Origin: Ereboglobus luteus
GTDB lineage: Bacteria > Verrucomicrobiota > Verrucomicrobiia > Opitutales > Opitutaceae
DNA: 64,000 bases
Reading direction: 5' to 3'
Assembly: GCF_003096195.1 (NCBI RefSeq)
Contig: NZ_CP023004.1
Span: forward strand, 3,576,501-3,640,500
The notes below the pieces were generated by a model. That model worked only from the letters and a program-made list of their open reading frames with translations. It searched no databases and had not been told where the DNA came from. The position numbers and the translations under genes were made by a program. Positions 52,949 through 62,901 of this stretch are shown here, in pieces (positions within the stretch are counted from its first letter, which is position 1; each line of letters starts with the position of its first letter).

Positions 52949-55900
52949 AAAATCGTTTTTTCGGAACGCCGCTGGCTGGAAATTTGGCTCGATCCAGAGG
53001 GGCGCGAGGTGCGTGGCGCCACACTGGCTGAAGCCAGAAAAATCGAGGCGGATCGGCGCAAAAATTTACCCCGTGAATTTCATGACAACAACGGCTGGTA
53101 TTACAACGACGGCTGGACGTGCGATCTCATGCCGGATGGGTGGAAAAAGATTTTTGCGGATTATGTGATCACACCCGTTTCCGAACAGCGCGTCTCCTGC
53201 GGAGCGGACGGATGCATCGAGGCGAAATTCAAACCTCCGCATGAGGGCATTTTTGAGGTGCGTGTGGAGAAGGAGGGCCGCACGCTCATATCACAAAAGG
53301 GAACCCTGCAATGGAACGGAGGGAGAGTTGACTTTTACCGACAGCCCGCCGAGATGCGGCAAGGGCAATGGGTTTTTGTCGCCGCCGACGAAACGACAAA
53401 AACGCTAGCGTTCAAACCGGATGAAGCACTCATCCTCGGACTTGAAGACTATCGCGGTGAGAAAGCGCTAAAGGCGTTGGTTGTGCTGCCGGAAAACTGC
53501 TCCGATGCGTATTTTTCAGTTGCGGGTGAACAACAGGTGCTCACTCGACGTCTCAAGTTTTCGGACAGAACGGGCGTCGTCATTTTTGATGAAGCTCCAA
53601 AACTGATGTCGGCAATGCAGGCGGCGGTTTTTGATTTCAAAAATGATGAGACGGTTGCCAAAGCTAACGTGTCAGTTGCTGACGTCCGCACTCAAATTGC
53701 ACTGGAAATTAGTCCGGGCTCGAAAAAGCAACGTCCCGGGGAAAGTGCTCGCGCGGACATCGTGGCGAAAGACTCCACAGGCAAACCTGTATCCGTGGAA
53801 CTGACGCTGGCCGCCGCCGACAACGCGCTGGTCGAACTGAGGGGCGCGCGGTATTCGCAAACTCACGCCCCAGTGTTTTCGTTGTTCAAAAACTCGGTGC
53901 ATATAAACTGGCACGCATCGGATTCCGGGCGTGAAAGGCATACAGTTTCTCGCAGTGCCGATCCTCGGGATGGCGCGCTCATTCTGGCAATGTTCGGAGG
54001 CGGGAAAATGAATGGCGAATTAATTTGGGATAAAAATCCCGGAATAATCCAAGTGGATTCATTTACCCAGCAGATGACTCCACCTCCGCCATCGGAATCA
54101 GACAGGGTGGGGAACAGTATGGGGGCTGCGTTTGATCTGAGGGATTTGGATGACGGGCGCGTTTGCAAAGACGGAACCGACGGCATCCGCCTGCGCCGGC
54201 ATTTTGCGTGGACTGCGTTTTGGGAACCGGAATTGCTGACGGACAAGGACGGCCGGGCGTCGGTGAACTTCACTTATCCGGACAACCTCACGCAGTGGCG
54301 CATCGCGGCATACGCGGTGGGCGAGGATGGGAACACGTTTGGCACCGCTCAGGTGATGACGCGCACATCGCTGCCGTTGCAGGCGCGCGCGCAGGCTCCA
54401 CGATTTTTAATTGAAGGCGACGAGGCGGCATTGTCGGGATTGTTTGTCAATCGCACGGACGCGGATTTGCGGGTGTCGGCAAACATGAAGGCCACTGGCG
54501 CGGTGGACTTGGTTTCCGCTCAGCGAGATGTCTTCGTGCCAAGGCAGGCCGAGACGCGCGCATCGTGGCAGGCAAAGGCGCGCGGGCCGGGCGAGGCCGT
54601 GATCTCACTCACCGCCAAAGCAGGTGCGGAATCGGATGGAATGGCTCAGGAAATACCCGTGCTCGAAGACGGCATTCGCCAGGATATGGCGGCGTGCGCA
54701 CGGCTGGCAGCGGGCGAGGGGAGGGCGTCGATGACGCTCGCGCTACCGAATCCGCTCAATCACGAACGGCTCGCCGCGGAGGTTATCGTGGCGCAAGGCC
54801 GGGCGGATGTGATGATCAACGCGCTGCCGTATTTGATTGATTATCCGTATGGCTGCGTGGAGCAGACGATGAGCCGGTTTTTGCCGGCAGTTGTTGTGAA
54901 GAAGACGCTCTGCGATTTCGGTTTCGACGCGGGCGCGGTTGAAAAACGGATACTCGCTCCTGAATCGGATGCGGCGAAAGCCCGACGCGAGCGCTCGGCG
55001 GGTTTGCAAAAACTGGACGATGTGGTGGCAAAGTCGCTTGGTAGTTTGCGCGAGGCACGACACTATCGAGAGGGTTTCGGCTGGTGGCCAAACAGCCGTT
55101 CATCGGATTTGTGGATGACCGCATACGTGGCGTGGGGATTGCAACTCGCGAGCGAGGCGGGCGTCACTGTTGATGAACGATGGCTCGATGATGTCAGGAA
55201 AGTGCTGGCGAAAATGATTCAACGACATGAAAACGTCGATGACCGCCTGGCATGGGCTTTGTTTGTCATGGCGGAGGTTCCGACATTTAAGATCGCGATG
55301 AAAGATTTTGGGGCATTGAAGAAAACCTATGCGCGCGTTTATGCCGCGCGCGAAAATTTGTCTGCATCGGGGCGCGCGTGTTTGCTGGCGGCGTCGGCGC
55401 GCTGGGGCGCGGATGCGGAGCGGGCGGTGTTGTTGCGCAATTTGAAAAACGGCATGCAACGCACGGCGCACGGCGTGCATTGGGGCGCGACGAACGGCTA
55501 CTGGCGCGCGACCGAGGGCGCGGTGGAATCGACAGCGCAGACGGCGATAGCGCTGATGAAAACCGACCCAGGCAACGCGCTACTGGAACCGGCACTCGAC
55601 TGGCTCGTGATGAATCGACGCGGCAACGGCTGGCAGAATACGCGCGCGTCCTCCTTCGCAGTGCTGGCGCTCGCGCGCGCGGCGGCAAGATCGGGCGACG
55701 AAGCGTTTGAGGGAGGCGTCGATGTGTTTCTCAACGGGAAAAAATTGAAAAGCGTGATGTTCTCGAAGAAGGCATTGCTTGCGGGGGCGACGCGTGTGGC
55801 GTTGCCGGCGGCGTTGTTGCGAAGCGGGGACAATCGCATCGAGCTAAAGCGGAGCGCGGCAGGGAAGGGTGATGTTTATGCGACGGCACTGGCGTCAGCC

Positions 55901-56416
55901 TGGGCGCGCGGTGACAGTGTGAAACCGGAGGCCAATTTGGTGTCGGTGGCGCGCGATTTCAGCGGACGCCGCATCGAGCCGACCTTGGGCGGCGATGGGA
56001 AATTGCGCGCGACGGCGATGGCGGAAACCGGAATTGCACAGACGGGCGACGAGGTGACCGCGCGCGTGGCGTTATCCGTGCCGGATTCGCTGGAATATAT
56101 GATGGTCGCAGTGCCAAAACCGGCAGGCTGCGAACCTCTTAATCCGCTGAACGGCTGGGATGCGGAACTGATTCAAGTGAGTGCAACAAATGATTCAACG
56201 CCACCCGTGAGCCGCCGCATTTACCGCGAGGAGCACGATGATCACAGCGCGTTTTTCCTCGATCATGTCGAGGCGGGCGAATGGGAAATCCGCTTCGCCA
56301 TGCGCGCGGTCACGCCGGGCGATTTCCGCGCGCTGCCGGTGAAGGTCGAGGCGATGTATGTGCCGGAAATTCGCGCCAACAGCGACGCTCGTCGCGTGCG
56401 GATCGAGGCGAGGTGA
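52949..56416 (+). pseudogene. Alpha-2-macroglobulin family protein, C-terminal part
   Basis: Continuation, in the same frame, of the ORF that stops at 52948. The first possible start is a GTG at 53009, inside a domain and without a ribosome-binding site, so independent translation is doubtful. It holds the macroglobulin complement region: VNFTYPDNLTQWRIAAYAVG near residue 415 of the part after 53009, and the thioester segment YPYGCVEQTMSRFLP at about residue 611-625, with the Cys and Gln that form the bond. The toroid and receptor-like domains follow to DARRVRIEAR. Sequence quality looks preserved, so the interruption is recent or not real. Confidence 0.8.
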
Positions 56417-56812
56417 TGCGGTGAAAAAACAATGGGGTTCGCGCGGATGTGCCGGTTTCATGCGAGTGAATCGTAATGCTGCGCCCCCGCGGGCTTTTCC
56501 TGTCGGAACAGTGGATGTCTTGCGCAGGGCGCATTTCAAAATCGCGCAAGGCGCGAAGGGACGCTTGCGCAAGGAGCGGCGCGCGTCCCGCCGCCGGACG
56601 AGGCTGGCGGCCTCGCCTTTCGGCTGTGAGCGTGCGAATACAAACGCGCAGATGAGGTCATTTTGTATTCGAAAATCGGATACGCGAGGGGCGCTCGCTT
56701 TGCTCGCGTCCGGCAGCGAGACGCAGCCACTCCTTGTCGCACGCGTGAGTTCGTCAAAATTTTAAGATGCACCCACTGCGCACAGACAGGAATGTCCGTG
56801 CTACCTTGCGGA
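56417..56812. other. Non-coding region after the macroglobulin gene
   Basis: About 395 bp without a gene. It contains GC-rich inverted stretches such as CGAGGGGCGCTCGC near 56685 and GACAGGAATGTCC near 56790, which look like REP-type elements. A plus-strand ORF across 56358-56765 starts inside the macroglobulin gene and has no protein character. Confidence 0.45.
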
Positions 56813-57424
56813 TTAACCGAGCGCTTTTTTGATGAGTTGCTCGGTGGTGGCCTTGGGGCCGAGGGCGAGGTTCGCGCGGCGGATGGCTTCATCGGCGGCG
56901 GCGGTTTTGTAACCGAGCGCGGCGAGTGCGAGCACTGCGTCGCGGATGCGCGAATCGCCGGCGGCCTGGGGCTCGCCGGAGGCGTTTGTCGCGATTGGCG
57001 AATCACCGGTCGCGGTGCCGGTTCCGAGTTTGCCGCGGAGTTCGACGACGAGGCGCTCGGCGGTTTTTTTGCCGATGCCGGGGCATTTTGAAAGGGTCGC
57101 GATGTCTCCCATGCGAATCGCCGACTCGAGCGAGGCGAGCGAGAGCTTGCTCATGATTGTGAGCGCGCTTTTGGGGCCGATTCCGCTCACATTGTTGATC
57201 ATGAGCTGGAAAAAATCGCGCTCTTCGGTGGTTGCGAACCCGTAGAGCGTTTGCGAGTCCTCGCGGTAGATCGCCACGGTGTGCAGTTTCACATTGGAGC
57301 CGGCGGCGGGGAGTTTTTCGGCGGTGGTGACGGGGATGTTCACGCCGTAGCCAAGGCCGTTGATTTCGATGGTTGCGTGGAGCGGTGTGGCGGCGGCGAG
57401 TGTGCCTTGGATTGAAACGATCAT
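56813..57424 (-). CDS. ruvA: Holliday junction branch migration protein RuvA
   Basis: A 203-aa RuvA: MIVSIQGTLAAATPLHATIE, the beta-barrel with GVNIPVTTAEKL, VAIYREDSQTLYGFATTEER, the helix-hairpin-helix NNVSGIGPKSALTIMSK and KCPGIGKKTAERLVVELRGK, and domain III at the C-terminus (DAVLALAALGYKTAAADEAI) that binds RuvB. The tetramer holds four-way junctions for RuvB-driven migration. Neither ruvB nor ruvC is adjacent in the window. Confidence 0.97.
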   Translation of the reverse strand: MIVSIQGTLAAATPLHATIEINGLGYGVNIPVTTAEKLPAAGSNVKLHTVAIYREDSQTLYGFATTEERDFFQLMINNVSGIGPKSALTIMSKLSLASLESAIRMGDIATLSKCPGIGKKTAERLVVELRGKLGTGTATGDSPIATNASGEPQAAGDSRIRDAVLALAALGYKTAAADEAIRRANLALGPKATTEQLIKKALG

Positions 57425-57532
57425 GTGGAATGTTGAGTGCGGAATGGCGGCGGACGGGAGAAAGGAGCCGAAGCGCCTGAATCTTAAACTTGGAGTTTAG
57501 GGATTATCCTGAATTAAGGGTTTCGGATTTTT

Positions 57533-57640
57533 TAACCACGGAGAGCACTGAGAGGCACGGAGAAATTCGGGCGAAATCGACGGGGAATTCTGCTCCCACC
57601 TCCGTGTATCTCAGTGTCCTCTGTGGTTATTCTATTTTGG
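57533..57640. repeat. CACGGAG palindromic repeat, copy 1
   Basis: TTAACCACGGAGAGCACTGA at the left pairs imperfectly with CAGTGTCCTCTGTGGTTATT at the right; CACGGAG/CTCCGTG pairs lie between. The copy ends in TTATTCTATTTTGG about 40 bp before the dapB stop. A second copy lies at 58544. Confidence 0.8.
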
Positions 57641-57679
57641 TTTTCTATCACTCTGACCTCTGCTCTTCTGGCTCCTTCT

Positions 57680-58414
57680 TCAGGCCGTCAGGCCTAAAAC
57701 ACGCTGCATGTCGTAGACGCCGTTTGGCTGGCCGGTGATCCACTCGGCGGCGCGGAGGGCGCCTCGGGCGAAGATGGCGCGGTCGCTGGCTTTGTGCGTG
57801 AGTTCGATGCGTTCGCCGAGGCCGGCAAACATGACGGTGTGGTCGCCGATGACGTCGCCGCCGCGCAGGGAGTGCATGCCGATTTCGGATTGCGTGCGTT
57901 CGCCGGTGATGCCTTCGCGTCCATGACGGACGGCGTCGGCGGCGAGTTTGCGTTCCTCAAGGATGATTTCGAGGAGGCGCGCTGCGGTGCCGCTGGGGGC
58001 GTCTTTTTTGAAGCGGTGGTGCATCTCGATCACCTCGGTGTCGTAGTCGGCGCCGAGGACGGCGGTGGCGCGGCGGGTGAGCGCGAAAAGGAGGTTCACT
58101 CCAATGGAATAGTTGCCGGACCACACGCAGGGAATTTTGGCGGCCTCAACGAGGAGCGCTTTTTTCTCGGTGTCGGTGTGCCCGGTGGTGCCGATGATGA
58201 GCGGCTTGTTGTTGGCGGCGGCGAGCCGGATGATGTCGCCCGTGATTTTGTGCGAGCTGAAGTCTATGATTACGTCGCCGGCTTTAGCGCCCGCGTCGAA
58301 GTCGTCGCCGAGGTCAACGGTGGCGGCGATGGTGTGGCCGAGTTGTTGCGCGGCGTTGATGATGGCATGGCCCATGCGGCCGTTGGAGCCAAAGAGTGAG
58401 ATGCGTAGTGACAT
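57680..58414 (-). CDS. dapB: 4-hydroxy-tetrahydrodipicolinate reductase
   Basis: A 244-aa enzyme of lysine/diaminopimelate synthesis. N-terminal NAD(P) fold: LRISLFGSNGRMGHAIINAA, VIIDFSSHKITGDII, KPLIIGTTGHTDTEKKAL. Catalytic region: VWSGNYSIGVNLLFALTRRA and EVIEMHHRFKKDAPSGTAAR, the DapB signature with the catalytic His-His-Lys. The end, ARGALRAAEWITGQPNGVYD, is canonical. It follows dapA on the same strand but is separated by a 263-bp gap holding a palindromic repeat. Confidence 0.96.
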   Translation of the reverse strand: MSLRISLFGSNGRMGHAIINAAQQLGHTIAATVDLGDDFDAGAKAGDVIIDFSSHKITGDIIRLAAANNKPLIIGTTGHTDTEKKALLVEAAKIPCVWSGNYSIGVNLLFALTRRATAVLGADYDTEVIEMHHRFKKDAPSGTAARLLEIILEERKLAADAVRHGREGITGERTQSEIGMHSLRGGDVIGDHTVMFAGLGERIELTHKASDRAIFARGALRAAEWITGQPNGVYDMQRVLGLTA

Positions 58415-58543
58415 TTTTTTAAAAGGAGAAAGGAGTCAGAATACAGGAGTCAGGAGGAAGATGCCGGAAAGCCAGAGACCAGAGGACCTGAATCTTAAAC
58501 TTTCAGCTGAAACTTGGAAATTGGAGGTTAAGAGTTTCTGATT

Positions 58544-58650
58544 TTAAGCACGGAGGACACGGAGAAACACGGAGAAATCGTGGAAAACTGTCGGTGATTT
58601 TTCTTCGTCTCCGTGCATCTCCGTGTCCTCCGTGGTTATTCTATTTTAGG
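58544..58650. repeat. CACGGAG palindromic repeat, copy 2
   Basis: TTAAGCACGGAGGACACGGA pairs with TCCGTGTCCTCCGTGGTTAT; CACGGAG is repeated three times on the left and CTCCGTG on the right. It ends in TTATTCTATTTTAGG about 28 bp before the dapA stop. Both copies are also preceded by GAATCTTAAACTT, so the repeated unit is longer than the palindrome. Confidence 0.82.
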
Positions 58651-58677
58651 CTTTTGGCGCTCCGGCCTTCCGACTCC

Positions 58678-59568
58678 TTATGCTTTGCCGAGTCCGTCGA
58701 GCGTGGCGGCCAGGATTTTTTCGTTGGCGGCGGACATTTCGCAGAGAGGCAAGCGCACGACGGCGGAGCTAATGATGCCGGCGCGGGCGAGCGCGGTTTT
58801 CAGGGGAACGGGATTCGGTTCGATGAAGAGCGCCTTGAACAGCGGGTAGAGTTTGCGGTGCAGCTTTGTGGCGGCGGCGTAGTTGTTGGAGAGGGCGAGC
58901 GCGGTGAGTTTCACAACCTGGCGCGGAATGAGGTTTGAGGCGACGCTGATGACGCCCTCGGCGCCGACCGACATGAAGGGAAGAGTGAGGCTGTCGTCGC
59001 CGCTGAGCACGGTGATGTCCTTGCCAAGCGCGTTTTTGAGCTGGTCAACACGATCGACCGAGCCGCCGGCTTCCTTGATGTAGCGGACGTGCGGATACTT
59101 GGCGCGGAGGCGCTCGACCGTGGGCACGCCGATTTCGATGCCGCAGCGGCTGGGGATTGAGTAGAGGATGAGCGGACGGTTGGTGGCCTCGGCGATGGCG
59201 GCGAAATGCCGGTAGAGCCCCTCCTGGCTGGGTTTGTTGTAATAGGGCGCGACGAGGAGCATGGCGTCGGCTCCGGCCTCGTGCGCGAAGCGCGTGTATT
59301 CTACGGCCTCGTGCGTGGAGTTGGAGCCGGTGCCGGCGATGACGGGCACGCGGCCGCGCGCGGCTTCGATGACTGCGCGGATCACGTCGAGATGCTCGTC
59401 GTGGAGAAGGGTGGGGGACTCGCCGGTGGTGCCGACGGGGACGAGGCCGTTGATGCCCGATTTGATTTGAAACTCGACCAGCTTGCGCAAGTCGTCGTAG
59501 GCGACGGCTTCGTTCTTGAATGGCGTTGCGAGGGCGGTGATGGCTCCTGTGAGTGGACGCAGTTTCAT
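58678..59568 (-). CDS. dapA: 4-hydroxy-tetrahydrodipicolinate synthase
   Basis: A 296-aa class I aldolase that condenses pyruvate with aspartate semialdehyde. Motifs: GAITALATPFKNEAVAYDDL, GINGLVPVGTTGESPTLLHD (Thr-Thr), VIAGTGSNSTHEAVEYTRFA, LLVAPYYNKPSQEGLYRHF, PLILYSIPSRCGIEIGV (Tyr of the catalytic triad) and VRYIKEAGGSVDRVDQLK, with the Schiff-base Lys. Length is standard. It is the first of the dapA-dapB pair. Confidence 0.96.
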   Translation of the reverse strand: MKLRPLTGAITALATPFKNEAVAYDDLRKLVEFQIKSGINGLVPVGTTGESPTLLHDEHLDVIRAVIEAARGRVPVIAGTGSNSTHEAVEYTRFAHEAGADAMLLVAPYYNKPSQEGLYRHFAAIAEATNRPLILYSIPSRCGIEIGVPTVERLRAKYPHVRYIKEAGGSVDRVDQLKNALGKDITVLSGDDSLTLPFMSVGAEGVISVASNLIPRQVVKLTALALSNNYAAATKLHRKLYPLFKALFIEPNPVPLKTALARAGIISSAVVRLPLCEMSAANEKILAATLDGLGKA

Positions 59569-59704
59569 GTCGGATGTTGTTAAGAGAATTTCCCATCAAC
59601 AAAAGCATCCATTTGAATCAATGCGACATGATTTTTCGAATTAGCGCGCGATGTGAGGCGGCTTGCCACGGGGCGCGGGATTGTGCATATTCGGGGCAAG
59701 CTCA

Positions 59705-60670
59705 ATGATTGCCCATATGATTTTCCCTCGCGTCCAAGTCCTCGCCGTCTGTGCTGTCCTCGTAATGGCGCTCACACCGTTGCCCGACAACGAGGGGCCA
59801 AAGCAAGCGAATGCGCAACCGCAGCCAGCGCCGTCGAACGCGGGCAAGGAATTGCAGGCAATGGCTCCCGCGCCGGTTCCGCAAACCGGCCTGAACGCGG
59901 GCGCCGATGATTCCGCGCTCGCCCCGGATCGGATCGGCGGCCTTTCAATCGTGCATCCCTCCGTCAACGAATACGCGCCGACCCCGCGTGATCGCGTGAC
60001 TCCGACGCCGACGAACAATGTCGCGCACCAATTGCCGGGAAGCGCGGCCTACTCGCCCAACTGGCTGGTTGACGGCATGGCTCAGCTCGAGGCGGATGAA
60101 AAGCGGCAGAAGGAATTTGAGGCGCGTTTCGGCAGGCGCGAGGACGGGAGCGCGCGTGATGCGTTGAACGAAAAATCGGAGCGCGACCGCGACATCGAAA
60201 CTAATCTCGAAAATAGAAACGCCGTCGCGGCGAATGATCCGCTGGTGCAGTATTTGCAGAAATGGGCGGATGCCTCGCCCGCGGCCGCCGGCATCGCCGC
60301 CGCCGCGCAGAATGCAGTTTCCGGAGACACACCCCCAAACGCGGGCGGTGTCGTTAATGCGGCGGATGCCGGCGCCGGCGACGCGCCGTCGAATATGTCG
60401 CCGCGCGCGGCGGGCGGTGCCGATCTCGCCGCGATGATGGGACAGCCCATGCTTGAGGCGACGGGCCCGAGCATTGTGCTGCCACCGCCACCGCCCGTTG
60501 CCCCGGCGGAAACAACCTTCCAGGGTGTCGGCGATCAGCCGTCCGCGCCGGTTGTCACGGGAATTCCCGAGCACGCCGCGTTGAAGATCAAGCCAATCGA
60601 AAAAGACACCGAGCCGACCAGGCCGATCGTGAACGACAAAAAATATTTTCCGCAATTGCAGCGGTTTTGA
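59705..60670 (+). CDS. Secreted Ala/Pro-rich protein of unknown function (321 aa)
   Basis: ATG at 59705 gives MIAHMIFPRVQVLAVCAVLV, a signal peptide or anchor (ATG 59717 is also possible). The rest is mostly disordered: Ala, Pro, Asn and Gly-rich, with an acidic-basic helical stretch at about residues 130-185 (DEKRQKEFEARFGRREDGSA). It ends DTEPTRPIVNDKKYFPQLQRF-like, with a conserved-looking aromatic tail. No family recognised. It may be a periplasmic spacer or structural protein. It diverges from dapA and precedes the sulfatase gene by 105 bp. Confidence 0.6.
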   Translation: MIAHMIFPRVQVLAVCAVLVMALTPLPDNEGPKQANAQPQPAPSNAGKELQAMAPAPVPQTGLNAGADDSALAPDRIGGLSIVHPSVNEYAPTPRDRVTPTPTNNVAHQLPGSAAYSPNWLVDGMAQLEADEKRQKEFEARFGRREDGSARDALNEKSERDRDIETNLENRNAVAANDPLVQYLQKWADASPAAAGIAAAAQNAVSGDTPPNAGGVVNAADAGAGDAPSNMSPRAAGGADLAAMMGQPMLEATGPSIVLPPPPPVAPAETTFQGVGDQPSAPVVTGIPEHAALKIKPIEKDTEPTRPIVNDKKYFPQLQRF

Positions 60671-60775
60671 GCCGCTCAAAAGGCGTTCACAAAAACGGCG
60701 CGCCGCCATGCGCATTCAGTCTGGCGCGACCGGAGTCATCATTCTTTTTATTGCCTCTCCAAAAAACAACCCAAC

Positions 60776-62830
60776 ATGAATCCCGCCGCCCGCCTCACTG
60801 CCGCAGCCGCCATCGGTCTCGGAGCGCTTGCCTCCGCAACCGCCCAGCCCGCGCAACAACCCAACATCATTTTCATCCTCACCGACGATCTCGGTTATGG
60901 TGACCTCGGCGTGTTTTACCAAAATCAGCGGCGCGCCGACAACAATCCCGGGCGTCCCTGGCATCGCACGCCCAACATCGACCGCATGGCCGCCGAGGGC
61001 GCGCGCTTCACCAGCCAGTATGTCGCCGCGCCCGTCTGCGTCGCCTCGCGCGCCTCGCTCATGCAAGGCGTCCACCAAGGGCACGCCACCGTCCGCAACA
61101 ACCAGTTCGACAAGGCGCTCGAGGAAAACCACACCCTCGGCACCGTGCTTCGGCAGGCCGGTTACTCCACCGCCGCCATTGGCAAATGGGGGCTGCAAGG
61201 CACGGGCAACGGCCCCGACTGGACCAGCCATCCGCTCAATCGCGGCTTCGATTATTATTACGGCTACATTCGGCACATCGACGGTCACGAACACTACCCC
61301 GTCGAGACGATCTATTTTAAGAAAAAGGCCCGGCAGCGCGGCCCGTTGATCGTTTGGGAAAATCGAAACGACGTCACCGCCGGACTCGACAAATGTTACA
61401 CCACCGACCTGTTCACCGCCCGCGCAAAAAAGTGGATCGTCGAGCAAAAGCAAAACGCACCGAGCAAACCCTTCTTCCTCTACCTCGCCTACGACACTCC
61501 GCACGCCGTCCTCGAACTGCCCGCGCAAGCCTATCCCGCGGGCGGCGGACTTCACGGCGGCATGCAATGGCTCGGCACGCCCGGGCGCGCCATCACCACC
61601 GCAAGCGGCACGCCCGATTCCTGGATTCACCCCGAATACAAGGACAAACCCTGGACCGAAGTTTACAAACGCCACGCCACAAGCGTGCGCCGCATCGACG
61701 ATGCCGTCGGCGACCTCCTTCAACTACTCAAGGATCTCAACATCGACGACAACACGCTCGTCGTGTTCACCTCCGACAACGGCCCCGCCGCCGAGTCCTA
61801 TCTTTCCGAGGATTACAAGCCGGCCTTCTTCGGCACCTACGGTCCGCACGACGGCATCAAGCGCGACTGCCTCGAGGGCGGTTTGCGCGTGCCCACCATC
61901 ACCCGCTGGCCCGCAAAAATCCCGGCCAATCGCGTCATCGCCGCGCCCACGGCGTTTTGGGATTGGATGCCCACGTTTGCCGACGCAAGCGGACTCACGC
62001 CGCCCGCGCGCACGGACGGCGTTTCACTGCTCCCGATTCTCTCCAACAAAGGCGCGCCGCCAAGCCGCGCGTTCTATTTCGAATACGTCAACAAAAGCAA
62101 AACGCCGGACTATCCCGATTTCGAACCCGCGAGGCGCGGCCGCTTGCGCGGCGAAATGCAGGCCATCCGCATCGGCGACATGATGGGAGTGCGCTACGAC
62201 ATCAAATCGCACGCCGACGATTTTGAAATCTACAACGTCGTCACCGACCCGAAGGAAACACAAAACCTCGCCGCCGGGCAACCCGCGCTTCAAGCCGAGA
62301 TGAAGGCGCGAGTCCTGCAAATGCGCGTCGCCTCGGCGCCCGCCCCGCGTCCCTACGACAATGAGTTTGCTCCCGCAATCGACGCGCCCGCGCCGCTTGC
62401 GGACGGTCTCGCGTGGAAGTTTTATCCGGGCCAGTTCCCGTGGGTGCCCGCCCTCGACGGCATGGCGCCGGCTGACAGCGGGATGGTCCCGCGCCCCGAC
62501 ACCAAGCCGGCAAAACAGCATGTCGCCGGCGCGATTAGTTTCACCGGCTACCTGCAAATCCCCGCTGACGGTGAATACACATTCCACCTGCTCGCCCGCA
62601 ACGGCGCCACGCTGCGCATCCACGATGCCACGGTTGTTGACGCGGACTATGGTTATCAGGGAGACACCGAAAAAACCGGCGCGATGAAACTCAAGGCGGG
62701 CCTGCATCCGTTCCGCCTTGTCTGCCGCAATGCCAAGGATCGCACCGCGCCGCGCTTGGATGTTTCATGGAGCGCGCCCGGCCTGCCCAAGCAGCCGATT
62801 CCCGCCGGGGCGTTCAAGTCAGACAAATGA
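60776..62830 (+). CDS. Exported sulfatase with C-terminal PA14-like domain
   Basis: A 684-aa protein with signal peptide (LTAAAAIGLGALASATAQ). PNIIFILTDDLGYGDLGVFY holds the first metal ligands. PVCVASRASLMQG carries a C-x-A-x-R formylglycine site. GKWGLQGTGNGPDW, FFLYLAYDTPHAVLELP and VVFTSDNGPAAESYLSE complete the active site. After about residue 545, a PA14-like beta domain follows (GAISFTGYLQIPADGEYTFH, LKAGLHPFRLVCRN), which may bind sugar and tether the enzyme to its glycan. Such sulfatase-PA14 pairs are common in Verrucomicrobiota and Planctomycetota. Substrate unknown; it needs a maturase encoded elsewhere. Confidence 0.92.
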   Translation: MNPAARLTAAAAIGLGALASATAQPAQQPNIIFILTDDLGYGDLGVFYQNQRRADNNPGRPWHRTPNIDRMAAEGARFTSQYVAAPVCVASRASLMQGVHQGHATVRNNQFDKALEENHTLGTVLRQAGYSTAAIGKWGLQGTGNGPDWTSHPLNRGFDYYYGYIRHIDGHEHYPVETIYFKKKARQRGPLIVWENRNDVTAGLDKCYTTDLFTARAKKWIVEQKQNAPSKPFFLYLAYDTPHAVLELPAQAYPAGGGLHGGMQWLGTPGRAITTASGTPDSWIHPEYKDKPWTEVYKRHATSVRRIDDAVGDLLQLLKDLNIDDNTLVVFTSDNGPAAESYLSEDYKPAFFGTYGPHDGIKRDCLEGGLRVPTITRWPAKIPANRVIAAPTAFWDWMPTFADASGLTPPARTDGVSLLPILSNKGAPPSRAFYFEYVNKSKTPDYPDFEPARRGRLRGEMQAIRIGDMMGVRYDIKSHADDFEIYNVVTDPKETQNLAAGQPALQAEMKARVLQMRVASAPAPRPYDNEFAPAIDAPAPLADGLAWKFYPGQFPWVPALDGMAPADSGMVPRPDTKPAKQHVAGAISFTGYLQIPADGEYTFHLLARNGATLRIHDATVVDADYGYQGDTEKTGAMKLKAGLHPFRLVCRNAKDRTAPRLDVSWSAPGLPKQPIPAGAFKSDK

Positions 62831-62901
62831 TCGTGCCTGCCCGCCGGCGCATGCACCAACCATTGCGCAAGAACGGCTCGCGCCGGGTGTGATTGTGCTC
62901 C

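Noticed and set aside
53009..53011. GTG as a real start of a second macroglobulin protein
   Set aside because: It lies inside a domain, has no ribosome-binding site, and the frame is the same as upstream; a broken single gene is simpler.
57533..58650. CACGGAG repeats as a CRISPR array
   Set aside because: Only two distant copies, each a palindrome, without regular spacers or cas genes.
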